From Perca fluviatilis (taxonomy: Eukaryota > Chordata > Actinopteri > Perciformes > Percidae): DNA of 64,000 bases. Positions within the stretch are counted from its first letter, which is position 1; the number at the start of each line of letters is the position of its first letter. The DNA lies in the NCBI RefSeq assembly GCF_010015445.1, contig NC_053127.1:25584745-25648744 (forward strand). The letters run 5' to 3'. This document shows, piece after piece, positions 23,641 to 36,570 of this stretch. The translations under genes and the position numbers were made by a program. Under the pieces are notes generated by a model. It saw only the letters and a list, made by a program, of their open reading frames with translations. It had not been told where the DNA came from and did not search any database.

Positions 23641-24710
23641 TACTAAGCCACTATTTACATACTTTACATGTTTTAATGTCAAACATACATGTGGAAGGCA
23701 CAGTTAATCCTTAAGCTTAACTGTATCTGTGGTTGGCTACCATAGTGGTTACCTTACCTATAGGCCAGTAGGCATATTTTAGGCATAGGAAAAGTCAAAA
23801 ATGAATTCCCATTAGAATTCTTTGAAAAGCAACACGCTTGGGGTTTCACAGCTGGGTAATTGCACGAGAAGATGTCTGACTTATTATCTGACCAATTTCT
23901 TTTGACATAATTTAATGTAGCCACTGTGTGCTGAAGTGTTTTCTTCTTTATTGATATCTTTGATTAAAGTAAACAGTCTATCCTTTCACCTCACAGTCAT
24001 TCTGTCTTTTCCTTGTGAAAACAAATCATTGCAACAAAGTAAAATTCAATCTCACTCAGTGCCGTCGCATCATAACAAGCCCTCTTGGTCTTGGTGGCAG
24101 TGCGCCTCATTGTATGAATTCATTTTGAAACATTCCATCCACTGGCACTATTTAGACAAATATTTACTCAAGTGAAAATATTATCTCTGAAATTTATTTT
24201 CTGAGATTTTCAGAGAGGAACTGAGGGTGACAGCTACATCTGAGGACTGTTAAAGGGTTCACATTTGTGGAGTACATTTGGCAGGAAGTGAATCTGTATT
24301 GTGGGTTATGATAGATTAATTTAACTAATTAATAGCTACAGGAGTCATAGTCTTCAAATGATACAAAATAACCAAAAGATGGGTTGAATTAATTATCTTT
24401 AAGATACATGTTCTGATACTGTTGATTGTATTATCAATTTGACTGCATGCACCTTAAATTGTTCTGGAATCAGCAATCACGTTTGACCTGACTGAGGGCT
24501 TGTCGCATGATTACAAAAGGTCTGTCAATGCAAATGGATGGCTTGTAGGTAATTCAGTAATGACTGAGAGTGTGCTCAGGTGGGAGGTAATAGAGTGTTA
24601 AATGAGTGATGCAAAGCTGCACAGACTCGGCTGAGTAGGGAGAGGTTGCACTGACCACTTTCAGTGCCGGTTGATACACATACAGTTGTGATTTCCGCCC
24701 CCCACCTCAC

Positions 24711-24763
<53 letters not shown>

Positions 24764-26532
24764 TTTAGTATGTGTGAGATCAACTGACGGACAAGAATAA
24801 ATTAATGATGATGTTGCATATGAAACATACCAAGTGCACTTCTCAAGAGTACTTATTCACTTAAAGCCAACGTCCTGTAATGGTGATTCACTTAAATTTA
24901 CTTCATCAATTTTAATGCTGTAATAACATCGTCGGTTAATCAAAGTAAAAAATTTCGGGCAGCAATATAAATGGATGAGTGTGATCATATTTAAAGACTT
25001 GTAGCCATCATTCGTTCCACTTATATTTTTGATATCAATCATTTATATAGAAATGGCCTTGAATGAATGAGCAAAAGAACCGCTCTGTGTTTCTCTCTCA
25101 AGTATTTGAAGTTATAGTGCACACACAAGGATGCAGATTTGAATTGATCACTCAGGCATTTTTCTCCTCCTGTGAAATAGCCGTGACACTGTCTGGAACA
25201 TTGTTTTGCTTTTGTGAGCACAGAGCAAGCTTGAAAAAAGCATCAGAGTAACAAGGCAGCATCTGATCCATGTTACATTTGTATTCACGGTACTAAAGAA
25301 CGTGGATTTTGAAGTCATTCATCAGTATAGCAACCATAGTGCAGTCTTTTAAAAGCATAGGTCCCAGGTGCATGGTTTATTATATAGAGAGCAGATGTAG
25401 TTTGAAGAAACATTGCTATTTGAAAGTATTTAATTGGGGACTGCATTTCCAGACAGCCATCCCTGCCGCTGGTTTTATTCTAATTGCCAGCAGCAACGCA
25501 CTTAATGAAGCGAGTGGTGAAGAGTGTGGGTAAAAGAGTGAGAGTGACCAGGTTTCCACGGCAACAGCAGCGGTAGCCGAGTAGTGTTTTCATCTTGAGG
25601 AAAAGGCTACAGAAGAGCAGTGTTTCCCTGCAGCGCTTCCTGCAGCTCTATGATGAACATCTATACGGTAATAGATATATTCGTGGAAATGTTGGAGAGC
25701 TGAAAAATGTACGCAAACCTGTAGAGTGAGGGCCTCTACAATCCACCAGAGGAACAATTTTCCTCCAAACCTCAGGATTAGACTTGTGTAGGCTACTACT
25801 TAAGTACAATAGTGCACCATCTTGAAAGTAACTCTGCAGGGGGAGAGCTTTGAAAGCTTTCTGTCTTAAGGTCTGAACAAATAGGCTAGTCATTTTTTTC
25901 CCCACTTATCTTACAGATATATGCAAAATCTTTGGAACAGATGCCCAAAATGGATCATCATCCCCCCTGCAGTGCAGTTCTGCAAACTGACCCGATGGAC
26001 CTCAACAAAGTATCAGGTTTGGTTTGGTGCGCTCCAGCCTCAAGTCGCGTTCAGGTTTGGTTATTTTCAAATAAAATTTCTGAAGAAATTGCTCTCTCTT
26101 TTGTTGCCAATGGTCTGCATCCATGTGTGTCATGTGTTCCAAGTAGGACACACTATGCCCAGCAGGAAAAGAGAAAGAGAAGCAGAGCGTAGCCGATGTG
26201 TTGCATTAGCCTAACGGTCAGTAATGGATGAAATAAAGCAAAAACTTGCTAAAGGGAGCATCTATAAATTTCCAATGATTCATGGACGGCTTCTTCACTG
26301 TAGGACCACTGTGACCCTGTATGATCCACAATTATGACTATGCATATGAACTGTCAAGTTTAGCTGGCAAAGACGCTAAAAGTTTAAACATGCCTAGAAC
26401 TCGCCAGTATTGGGAAAAAGCAATATTGAGCTTGATGGGGAGGAACATGTTTTTCAAACCTACCACATAATTGGTAGTATGTCTGTGTGTTCCAAATATA
26501 ACCTGCAGTGTTAATTTTAGCACCTGATTTTA
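23641..26532. other. Intergenic stretch with CA tract and one exon-like segment
   Basis: Mostly featureless. 25919-26192 looks like a 3'-terminal exon: acceptor-like TTATCTTACAG, an 86-codon frame from 25932, then AATAAAG at about 26231. The predicted residues match no family I recognise, so it is not called a gene. Confidence 0.35.
24713..24761. repeat. (CA)n microsatellite
   Basis: About 49 bases of uninterrupted CA. Confidence 0.95.
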
Positions 26533-28070
26533 TTAGGGCCCGAGCGCCGACAGCGGCGAAGGACCTATTGAAACTGAAGGAATTATTAGGGCCCGAGCGC
26601 TGAAGGCCCTATTGAAACTGAAAGAATTCTTCCTTTCCTTTCTTCTGGCAAATGAATCGCCTTTTTGAGGGGCTTAACGTACTCAAAAACTCACCAAAAT
26701 TGGCAGTTGCATCAATCCTGGTGAAAATGTACGTATTTTAAGGGTTTCGGGAATAGGGCAACAAAATAGCTTGCTAGCGCCCCCTATAATTGAGCCCCTG
26801 CAGTTTAACGTAGACTAACTTGGTACACATATGTAGCATATCAAGACGTACAAAAAACTCATTGGAGCCATACACTAAACCCAACAGAAAGTCCGCCATT
26901 TTTAATTGAACGTTCAAAATTAGTGCGATTTTGGCCAATTCCACATTTAACAAACTCCTAGTGATTTCATCCGATCAACTTCAAATTTGGTCTGTGCCAT
27001 CTTAATACGTTAAAGATGAAAAGTTATTAAAAGAAAAACTTTTTGTCATAGGGCATGGCCGTGGCGGGGCGGCCATTTTGTGCGTTTCGCCATCGAAACA
27101 GGAAGTGGGTGTAACTTCAGTTTACATTGTCCAATTGGCTCAAAACTTTCAGGATTCATAAGAGTCCAACCCTGAGGACATATTAAGGCCAACATTTACT
27201 CAAAGTCATAGTGGCAACAGGAAGTAGACCTAAAAGTCAAGGTGCTATACTTTAACGAACTCCTCCTAGAGATTTCATCCGATGGACTTTAAATTTAAAC
27301 ACCTTAAAGATGAAAAGTTATTAAAAGAAAAACTTTTTGTCAAACTGTGTGGGTGTGGTGGCCATTTGGAGCATTTATCAATGAACGAAGAAGTTGTTGT
27401 AACTTTAGTGTACATTGTCATATCTGCCAGAAATTTCTCACGTTTGACAAGGGTCCAGGCCTGAGGACACCTACAGGCCAAAATTGACTTTTGGTCATAG
27501 CGCCCCCCGCTGGCAACAGGAAATCAGCCTTATATGACAAACATCATCCGATATACATGAAACTTATGTGTGGTCTACATGTGATACTGAGCCGCCCACT
27601 ATACTTTAACCACGGCCACGTACTCAGGCCACGCCCCCTTTCATAACATTTGAACCGTTTAAGGTAGACCCTTGTGTGAGGTATCATTGAACTCAGCAGA
27701 GAGTTCCTTTTTCATTAATGGTTTGGCCCGCCCCCTATGGTTAAACCACGCCCCTTTCATAACTAATGACCCGTTTGATGTACACTATTGTGTGAGGTAT
27801 CATTGAACTCAGCAGAGACTTCCGTTTTTATTGGTTATGGTTTGGCCCGCCCTCTATGCTTTAGCCACGCCCCCTTTCACAGCTAATGGACTGTATGACA
27901 TAGAGTCTTGTGTGAGATATCATTGAACTCAGCAGAGTTCCCTTTTCATCAGTGACGATTTGCAGTGTCTGAGTGCCGCACAGATGCACGGTCGCAAGGA
28001 TGGGCGTCCGCCAGTATCCCCGACGCGCGCAAAGGAGCGAGGGCCCGTCCCACGCTGCTTGCAGCTTTAA
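26533..28070 (+). repeat. GGGCCCGAGC-type teleost repeat, near full length
   Basis: It opens with TTAGGGCCCGAGCGCC and closes with GAGGGCCCGTCC...GCTTGCAGCTTTAATT, both hallmarks of a very common fish family of unsettled class. The 5' head (TTAGGGCCCGAGCG...CTATTGAAACTGAA) is present twice in tandem (26533-26586 and 26587-26632). Internal phrases such as GATTTCATCCGATSRAC recur at about 26960 and 27275. No transposase was recognised; open frames inside are repeat-derived. Confidence 0.7.
27600..27960. repeat. About 115-bp minisatellite, roughly three units, inside the GGGCCCGAGC repeat
   Basis: Each unit contains CCACGCCCCYTTTCA, then TGTGAGRTATCATTGAACTC and AGCAGAG, then GGTTTGGCCCGCCC. 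The last unit is truncated. Units differ by substitutions and small indels. Confidence 0.75.
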
Positions 28071-28370
28071 TTTAGTTTTAGTCTTAGTCATTTGATGAAA
28101 ATATATACTAGTATAAGGTTGATGTTTATTAGCTTTAGTGCACTTCTGAGTCCACAAAATAGCACCCCAAAAAAATCTTAAACTGGTTGTTGAATTTAAG
28201 ATGAGTACAGTTCATAAATCTGTTAACAGAGATTAAGATGCATCTTTCACATTATCATTTCATTTTTAGTTGTTGACGAAAAAAACATTGTCATTTTTCT
28301 TGAGTTCACTGGTGCCAACAATTCTTATTTTAATAACTTTTGTATTCTATGCAAAAATGTATGTTTAAAG

Positions 28371-28499
28371 GCTGTAGGCCACTCTACACATTATTGTAGG
28401 CCCTGTTTTATATGCAACTTAATTTTATGCAATAGTAAGGGGTCCATGCTCTGTCTCTCTTTAAGTTAAGGGGTCCTTGGCTTAAAAAATAAAATCCTG
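28371..28499 (-). repeat. CAGGGGTCTT-type repeat fragment (minus copy)
   Basis: On the minus strand it reads CAGGATTTTATTTTTTAAGCC, then AAGGACCCCTTAAC and GCATGGACCCCTTACTA, matching the family at 23475 in opposite orientation. The two fragments lie 4.9 kb apart. Confidence 0.55.
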
Positions 28500-29585
28500 C
28501 TTTAATGTGCTCATGTGTCAGCTCAATGTAATTTTTGTTATTTTCACTATACATATAACTTGATACTTGGCGTCTATAAGCTACTTCCCTCGTCTTAGTG
28601 TACTGTATATTTGAGTCATTCCAAGATTACGTGTAGGTACAGTATATGTCTTCATCAGAGAGTAATTAATAGCTAAAACATAATATTAGGCTGGCCTCCA
28701 TGCTCAAATGTGGTAGTAAGTAGGTAGATTTATTGAAATGCCTCAGTTTGATATTCACACTTTTTAAACTTAAAAAAAAATATATAGATCTCACAGTTGA
28801 TGCCAACCTACTACACTGTAAAATTAATATGATCTGTTAAACTCAATTATACAGTCAGGCTGCTCATGAGATATGTATGGAGTTATTGATTCAATTTAAC
28901 ATCTTCAATTTATCATCTTCCTGGCCTCATCTTTATTGTGTTGTCAATTACCACATGGTCTTGAGTCTCTCTCTCCCAATTCCAGGTGACTCTCCTGAAT
29001 AGCAAACACTTCCATGAGTCAAAAAGCAGATAATAACCATAATACTGAGACAGCACATCCCTCAAGTAAGAGGGTGTCCAGCAGAACATAGACACATTAA
29101 TAATTGATAGATAGAAAGCCAGGCCTACACGGCAATTCTGAGAAGCCCAGTGCCTGCCACAGGAGAAATTTCCAGCAGCAAATAGGTCTTGAAGGTGCCA
29201 GTTATGTCATCTTTCACTACAACAGTGAAGTGAAATGCCGAGCAAGTCTAATAGACTAATAAATTAGAAAATAGAGCCCCTTACCCTGAGTTAAAATTCA
29301 GTGGAGAGTAGAAATGCTGTAATACCTCAGTAACAATTGAAGCAGTGTTACTGAGATCACAAAATATCTGTGAATAATACAAAAAGCTCCCTTCTGACAA
29401 AAGCCTCTAAAACATATTGAATTGTAACAATTAAGCATTTGGGCAAGTAGTCCAACACATACCATCGTACTCTACCAGTTTTGACATTAAGCCTTGTTAT
29501 TTCAACACTAGGTTTGTATACATTATAAAAGAGTATCCCTAGTATACCAGTCAATGTGCTGTAGTTCAGCATGCAGTACTGTGTG
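28500..29585. other. Intergenic stretch, nothing recognised
   Basis: AT-rich, with no exon or repeat terminus identified. Confidence 0.4.
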
Positions 29586-29929
29586 CAGTGTTTCCTCTAT
29601 GTTGATCTGACCGTGGCGGCCCCCCACAGCAACATTTCTGCCCCCCCACGGTATCAGAAATAGGGCTGCATTGTTAGAGTGCATGTCGGAGAACGTTTTA
29701 TTAAGATAATGTAATTAATAGTGGGTTTATTGTTATTTGCTACAGAATGCTTAGCCTATATGTCAAGCTCAAAGTTGGCCTATATAGTAACTAAAAAAGT
29801 ACAGTTCAATCACAACTGAAAATATGCCTCATTGTATGTGTGAATAGAGGTGAATAAATACATTTGTTTGTGTTGCAGCAAAGTGTCAGTTACGTTTCAC
29901 TGCTAAAAAAAATCCTAAAGGAAACACTG
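29586..29929. mobile_element. 344-bp hAT-like MITE (CAGTGTTTCCT ends)
   Basis: The left CAGTGTTTCCT and right AGGAAACACTG are perfect 11-bp inverted ends obeying the hAT YARNG rule. The flanks are TGTGTG and TGTATG, so a target duplication is not clean. The left third is C/G-rich (GTGGCGGCCCCCCAC), typical of a common fish MITE. Confidence 0.65.
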
Positions 29930-30139
29930 TGTATGTATCACTGGAGTAGATGATGTCCTATGCACAACAAGCTAGATGCCCCATGTCAAGCTTTAAGGTT
30001 TTTATGCTATTGATAAAATGGGCTTCCTCTCAGTCCCTAGGCAGCAGGGTAGGCTAAAATTAGCAGCAAGTTAAGCATGGCATCAGAGCTAATAAACTCA
30101 GTAAAGTTACTCATGCAAGTTCCTTTTACAAGGAACGTA

Positions 30140-31776
30140 CAGTGCCTTGCGAAAGTATTCGGCCCCCTTGAACGTTTCGACCTTTTGCCACATTTCAGGC
30201 CTCAAACATAAAGATATAAAACTGTAATTTTTTGTGAAGAATCAACAACCAGTGGGTCCCAATTATGAAGTGGAACGAAATTCATTGGCTATTTCAAACT
30301 TTTTTAACAAATAAAAAACTGAAAAAGTGGGCGTGCAAAATTATTCAGCCCGTTTACTTTCAGTGCAGCAAACTCTCTCCAGAAGTTCAGTGAGGATCTC
30401 TGAATGATCCAATGTTGACCTAAATGACTAATGATGATAAATAGAATCCAGCTGTGTGTAATCAAGTCTCCGTATAAATGCACCTGCTCTGTGATAGTCT
30501 CAGAGGTCCGTGTAAAGCGCAGAGAGCATCATGAAGAACAAGGAACACACCAGGCAGGTCCGAGATACTGTTGTGGAGAAGTTTAAAGCCGGATTTGGAT
30601 ACAAAAAGATTTCCCAAGCTTTAAACATCCCAAGGAGCACTGTGCAAGCGATCATATTGAAATGGAAGGAGTATCAGACCACTACAAATCTACGAAGACC
30701 CGGCCATCCCTCTAAACTTTCAGCTCATACAATGAGAAGACTGATCAGAGATGCAGCCAAGAGGCCCATGATCACTCTGGATGAACTGCAGAGATCTACA
30801 GCTGAGGTGGTAGACTCTGTCCATAGGACAACAATCAGTCGTATACTGCACAAATCTGGCCTTTATGGAAGAGTGGCAAGAAGAAAGCCATTTCTTAAAG
30901 ATATCCATAAAAAGTGTCGTTTAAAGTTTGCCGACCAAAACGCCCCCGGGGAGACACACCAAACATGTGGAAGAAGGTGCTGTGGTCAGATGAAACCAAA
31001 ATCGAACTTTTGGCAACAATGCAAAACGCGTTATGTTTGGCGTAAAAAGCAACACAGCTCATCACCCTGAACACACCATCCCCACTGTCAAACATGGTGG
31101 TGGCAGCATCATGGTTTGGGCCTGCTTTTCTTCAGCAGGGACAGGGAAGATGGTTAAAATTGATGGGAAGATGGATGGAGCCAAATACAGGACCATTCTG
31201 GAAGAAAACCTGATGGAGTCTGCAAAAGACCTGAGACTGGGACAGAGATTTGTCTTCCAACAAGACAATGATCCAAAACATAAAGCAAAATCTACAATGG
31301 AATGGTTCACAAATAAACATATCCAGGTGTTAGAATGGCCAAGTCAAAGTCCAGACCTGAATCCAATCGAGAATCTGTGGAAAGAACTGAAAACTGCTGT
31401 TCACAAACGCTCTCCATCCAACCTCACTGAGCTCGAGCTGTTTTGCAAGGAGGAATGGGCAAAAATGTCAGTCTCTCGATGTGCAAAACAGATAGAGACA
31501 TACCCCAAGCGATTTACAGATGTAAACGCAGCGCAAAGTGGCGCTACAAAGTATTAACTTAAGGGGGCTGAATAATTTTGCACGCCCAATATTTCAGTTT
31601 TTTATTTGTTTAAAAGGTTTGAAATATCCAATAAATTTCGTTCCACTTCATGATTGTGTCCCACTTGTTGTTGATTCTTCACAAAAAATTACAGTTTTAT
31701 ATCTTTATGTTTGAGGCTTGAAATGTGGCAAAAGGTCGAAAAGTTCAAGGGGGCCGAATACTTTCGCAAGGCACTG
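30140..31776 (+). mobile_element. Tc1/mariner transposon, copy 1
   Basis: The 1637-bp element starts CAGTGCCTTGCGAAAGTATT, ends in its inverse, and is flanked by TA (30138-30139 and 31777-31778), the Tc1/mariner duplication. Its terminal repeats are about 215 bp and of IR/DR type. An outer direct repeat (TGCGAAAGTATTCGGCCCCC, from 30148) recurs near the inner edge (TGCAAAATTATTCAGCCC, from 30334); these are the expected transposase-binding sites. It encloses one broken transposase gene. Copy 2 at 58514 is closely similar by eye and in the same orientation, so both derive from a fairly recent burst. Confidence 0.95.
30531..31557 (+). pseudogene. Tc1-type transposase, frameshifted (copy 1)
   Basis: A cut-and-paste transposase of the DD34E Tc1 family. 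The N-terminal paired-like DNA-binding region (30531 to about 30930) is intact except that the GRPSKLS AT-hook-like motif reads GHPSKLS. Compared with copy 2 there are 5 extra bases near 30932-30945, and the frame breaks there. The segment with the first catalytic Asp (LWSDETK) is in another frame. The C-terminal half reopens at 31033 and runs intact to the stop at 31555-31557, with QQDNDPKH (second Asp) and NPIENLW (Glu). At least two frame changes make the gene inactive. Confidence 0.9.
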
Positions 31777-31778
31777 TA

Positions 31779-32227
31779 TTGGAGAACCTTGGAGCAGGCA
31801 ATTGTAAAATAATAGCAGAGTGGATGATAGAGTTGTCACAGGACAGAATGTAGAAACAGGGACTCCAGCGAACAATATTAGACCTATGTATAATTGTATA
31901 GGTTAAGACTGCGGTGACATAAGATGCAATGCAAAGGAGGGCAGACTATCTGGTGTGCTTACAAGTAGGCTTATAGTAAGTGTGTATGAATATGTAGATA
32001 ATGTAGATTGTCAGTAAGTGGGAGTAGTTGGCAGAACAAAATATATAAATTCATAAAAAAATGGTAAAGGAAGATGTATTGATTAAAATGTAGAATTATA
32101 GATGATGTTGAAAGACCCATTCGGTGCATTATTTTTGACTGCAATATGTCTTCAGTGGTTTATGTTATACTGAAATAGTGGTAGGTTGGGTTTATTTTTT
32201 ATTAAGAATGTATTATATATATTTATA
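31779..32227. other. Intergenic stretch, nothing recognised
   Basis: AT-rich sequence between Tc1 copy 1 and a compound microsatellite. Confidence 0.4.
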
Positions 32228-32254
32228 CACACACACATATATACATACATACAT

Positions 32255-32297
<43 letters not shown>

Positions 32298-32336
32298 TAC
32301 ACACACATACATACATACATATATATATATATACAC
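32228..32336. repeat. Compound (CA)/(TA)/(CATA) microsatellite
   Basis: About 109 bases alternate among CA, TA and CATA units and form a near-palindromic purine-pyrimidine alternation. Confidence 0.9.
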
Positions 32337-32517
32337 ACCTCCATGGAGCTGTCTCATGTGTCATTATGTAAAGTCTGGAATTTTAAAGTTTCAGATCTTA
32401 TTACATTGGTTAAATAACAATGTATTTAATTTTTTTAAATCAATCTAGTGAATGAGGATATGGCATCTGGAGAATGTTTTTTTTTAATGTATAGATCGAT
32501 GTATATAATGTATAGAG

Positions 32518-32563
<46 letters not shown>

Positions 32564-32572
32564 AGAGAGAGA
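32518..32572 (+). repeat. A43 run followed by (GA)6
   Basis: Forty-three consecutive A residues pass into a short GA tract. No retroposon body was recognised upstream, so this may be a plain homopolymer or the tail of a degraded SINE. Confidence 0.9.
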
Positions 32573-35500
32573 TTTAAAAAAAGAGAATTTTAATAGGAAG
32601 GGATGTTTTCTACTCAGTGTTGTGCAGGCTAATAACTTTGACAGGGAGGTGATGGGCTTTACTACTTTTTTGGCTAGAACAGAACGTTGGAGATTATTTT
32701 GTTTCCATTTGACTTTACAATTAAATTGCTGGAAAAAAAAGGTAATTTTATTTAATTATTTTGGTAATATTGTCATCTTGGTGAATGTGATTCTTTCTAT
32801 TACCAGCTCTGACAGCTTGGGAGAAAGTAACACTGAGGTATCTAATGGTGCCTGTGGAAAGATGCTGGATTCTTGTCTCCTTTGTGCTAAGAGCTCTGCT
32901 TTGTGTTGTGTACATCCAAGGTATCCTATTTGTTAGTACTGGTTGATTTTAATTCATATTTGAATACACGTGACCAAAATTAACGCACGTCTTTGTGTCC
33001 CTGCAGAGCAGAGACTGCCACTGCTGCTTTGTCTGGGTTAAATTATCAGTAACAGTAATTTTACTGTCTTGTTTTATTTGACTTTTACATGGTTTCTATT
33101 GCACGGCCTTCCAATTGTTTTACTTGGCTTTTTATTGTAATTTAATATAGCATTTTGGTTTTTCAGTTTGCCTTCAGTTTCATGTTTGGAGGACTATTCA
33201 TTTTAGGATCTCTTATACGAGCGTAAAAGCATGTTCTTATAATAGTGGCTACAGCTGTTTTAGCACAGGGGGCTAAGGAGTAGCAAATTTTTCTCATATT
33301 TGCATGCATTTACCTTAAGGGTGCCTTTGCTGTGTGTGAACTTTTAGGCCACTGGCCTAAGGTGCCTCCCCAGTTTGAATCTGGCTATAGCCCCTCTTCA
33401 GGTCGTTTTTAATTGTTCCTCCACTTTTAAAGATTGTTTTATATAGCCTTTTTAATTTTCCAGGCATTAGTGTTTAACAACATTTGTTTTGATCTTCAAT
33501 GTGTTTTACACACACACACTGATTTCTTAAATAAATTAAACTTTTATTCCTGAATCCACGTCTCTGATTTTAATTGTGGTCTTGCCTTGTGATTAAGGGG
33601 AACCCCTGGGTTCGAGAATGAGAAGAAGTGACAAGTGAAAAAGTTTGTTGAATTGAGTTTGTTGACATTTGACCTGTTACACAATTTAGCCAAGGCCTCT
33701 TCTGGCCCAGTTACACTTGCAAAAGGAACATCTAATGAACTTGATCTTGAGCTTGTTGTGCATTTAAGGAAGACACTATTTGTTTCAGCAAATTTAAATT
33801 CTTGCGTTGAAAATAGGGATGATATGGTTTGCAAAAAACTCAGGCTCCCCAATTACTTTTTTTCTTCTTCTTTTTTATAGCTGGGATAGTGTTCTATTCT
33901 TTTCCTTTTGTTTAAGTTGTTTAGCAAAATATGTCAGTGATTTATTATTCTATTCGAAGGGATTGTGTCATACAGTAGTTGCTGAGGTAGAAATTCAGTT
34001 ATTTTATTGTTATATCAGTCAATTTCAATTTATATCTAAGTTTATATCTCATGTTAGTATTTTCTGAATGTTTGATTTCCAGTTCTTCATATTTTTAATA
34101 TACTTCATATTCATATTTTACTTCTTGTGAGATAAGTATGAGGTTATTTCCTCCGTATTACTGTTTTTGCCGTTTCCAGAGCTGTTTGGGAAAGTAATTT
34201 GTGTCCATCTAGAAGCCCACTCTCCTGAAGAACCTGTCAAAGTCTGGATCTCTGAGGACTGAAACATTAAAGTGCCATCTGGAAGGCTGCTTGTAAAATT
34301 GCTTACTGTGGAAAACTAAGGAGATATAGGCACGGTCACTTATTACAATTGAAGGGATAGATGTATCAGTTATGTCCTGTATAACTGAGTTACCAGTGAG
34401 GGAAAAGTCAGTGCGGGAGAATGAGAGATGTGGCAGTGAAATATATGAACATTCATTTTCTGTTAAATACAGTTTTATTTTCTCAGTGGATTGCCATTTC
34501 CTGCAAGTTAATGTTGATCAGTCTATTGTTGGTTCAAGAACTGTGTTAAAATATCATCCAGTGATAATTTTATAATCTGTGATATCATATAAGGATGTGA
34601 AAGAAATAGGGTCATCCATGTTGGGACCATATATGATATTTGCAATTATAGATTATGGATTAAATATATGTTGTTAATTGATGTGTTAGTGATAATGAGT
34701 CTGCCATCTGGGTCCATAATGGTTAACATACAAGTTAATGTTAAAGTACATTTTTTCCTCCTATCCCAGAATGTATGTGTGATGTAGCCAGACCTTACTC
34801 TGCAGCGCTGTGGAGATTTAGAGTTTATCGTTGACGAACACTAACCTCGATTTCAGTAGTCTTCTTCTGCACTCACCACATGTTTATGTACGTCTATGCA
34901 GCGTGTTAAACACTCTCCAAAAAAAGTGGCCAAGACAGGAGCTGACTTGATGGAAGTGGTGTGAAACTGAAACAGTACAAAAGACATGTGTAAGTTTCAC
35001 ATAATTACAATATAATGTATATCTCTATGAACATGAAGTGAATGCATGTAAATAAACCAATGGAAGAATATTGAATACTGCTGAGATAATCAACCAAGGA
35101 AGATCAAAACATAGTTGACTAATTGTCTACATGAAGCTTGTATAACGTGTACAATTTCAGAAGATAAGTACTTACAGATTATGCCTTCTCAAGGGTGTAA
35201 GCAAAGAGGATGGAGGTGGATATAATGTGCAGTCTTCTCCAATGTGGTTTTCCAACAAAATGGCGTATTCAACCTAAAACTTTATTCACAGGAGACAGCA
35301 CACATGTATCCGCCACTAGAGGCCACTAAACTGCAGTAATTGCAGGAGACATAAAAGTGTGTGTCATGTGTAAAGGAGAGAAAGATTTAACTCTAAACTC
35401 TATTAGCATGGTATTAGTATCTTCTGGGGACCTTGTGTGATTTAGAAATTAACGGTCGGGCAGTGGTCCAGACTAGGTTGGCCATGAAAGGCGGCATCTG

Positions 35501-36175
35501 CAGCCCCCCGCAATGCCATATCCGTCTTTGCGAGTGGGATAAAAAGGCGCACAGGAAACCTTAAAAAAAACTATATATTTATTTTCCGTGCTTGTGAAGG
35601 GTCATTTTAGCGGAGGCGTACCAGTAGCAGTTTCCAAAATGTACTAGTGACGGATGTATGCTTTCAATTCTGCTATTTCCTATAAAGTGTTAATGGCATA
35701 TTGGAAAACTGAAATTCTAATTGTTGAATAATTAATTAAAAGTGTTAGGATTAGCTGAACTTCTATTTTCACCCAGTGACGGGGTGCTACCATGATGGAT
35801 CTCACCTCTGTGTGTCTCGCAAGACTCAGTCCCATGTCTTCTCAAGATTTATCTGATTAGCTAAGGTTTTAGGTTGTGTCATAACTGAACTTGTGTGAGT
35901 AATGCAACAGATCTAGAGGTATGAGGCACCAGTTTTGTTGGTGCACCTGTGCAACTTAATGCATTCAAATATACTTCCTATACACTTTGTAAGAGAGGTA
36001 TTGCTTTAACTATTTCTTCTTAGGCTGTAATCAATGGCATTATAAACAAAACTGCTAAGTAACTACATAATTATCCACCATTGCAAATCATGTACGGAAT
36101 GTCCAAATATTATGTTTAATATAATATGTCTTATATCTGCTCACATAAACGTACACGTTAGTGTTTAGAGATGCC
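32573..36175. other. Intergenic stretch with weak repeat-like patches
   Basis: 33345-33400 contains AGTTTGAATCTGGC, similar to a tRNA B box, and could be a SINE fragment. 34790-34820 (CAGACCTTACTCTGCAGCGC) resembles a fish repeat. No exon is supported. Confidence 0.35.
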
Positions 36176-36570
36176 TCCCTTTGCAGGGGCTGCTGTCTAT
36201 GACACAGCTACTGCTTGCCTTAACATCAGTTAAGAGGGTGAGAGATCTTTGCTCTCTTGGTCCACCCAAGTCACAAACTCTTCAGAACCCATCCTTCATT
36301 CCTAGTAGCATTGCGAGTTCTCTCATCTCCAGGATTGACCACTTGGATGCTTTTCACCCTCCCTCTCACAGGAAGAAAAAAAATGCATCACAATTATGCC
36401 TTGTGCTTGCCAAGTATGTTATGTGAAACAGGTGCACTACGACGCACAGAAGCTCTTTGTCTGCTGTCAGAGGGGCTGGGAAAGAGGTAAAGAGGCTGGG
36501 TGATGATCTTTCAAAGGCCTGTGTGGGGGAGCTTGTGGTCAGCCCTCTGCCTCTAGTGTATATGCTGGAT
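36176..36570 (+). pseudogene. Probable DIRS-type retroelement tyrosine recombinase remnant
   Basis: The frame contains QLLLALTSVKRVRDLCSL, then ...NPSFIPSS...LISR...AFHPPS. In the +1 frame a piece ending LRRTEALCLLSEGLGKR follows. This order resembles the tyrosine recombinase of DIRS-like retrotransposons, which integrates a circular DNA copy; the Arg in the KRVRDL block would be the first catalytic Arg. A frame change near 36400 and stops after 36485 show it is dead. No reverse transcriptase was seen nearby. The match is by eye to family patterns and is moderate. Confidence 0.5.

Noticed and set aside
33345..33400. tRNA or SINE head
   Set aside because: Only a weak B-box-like AGTTTGAATCTGGC was seen, with no A box at the right distance and no cloverleaf.
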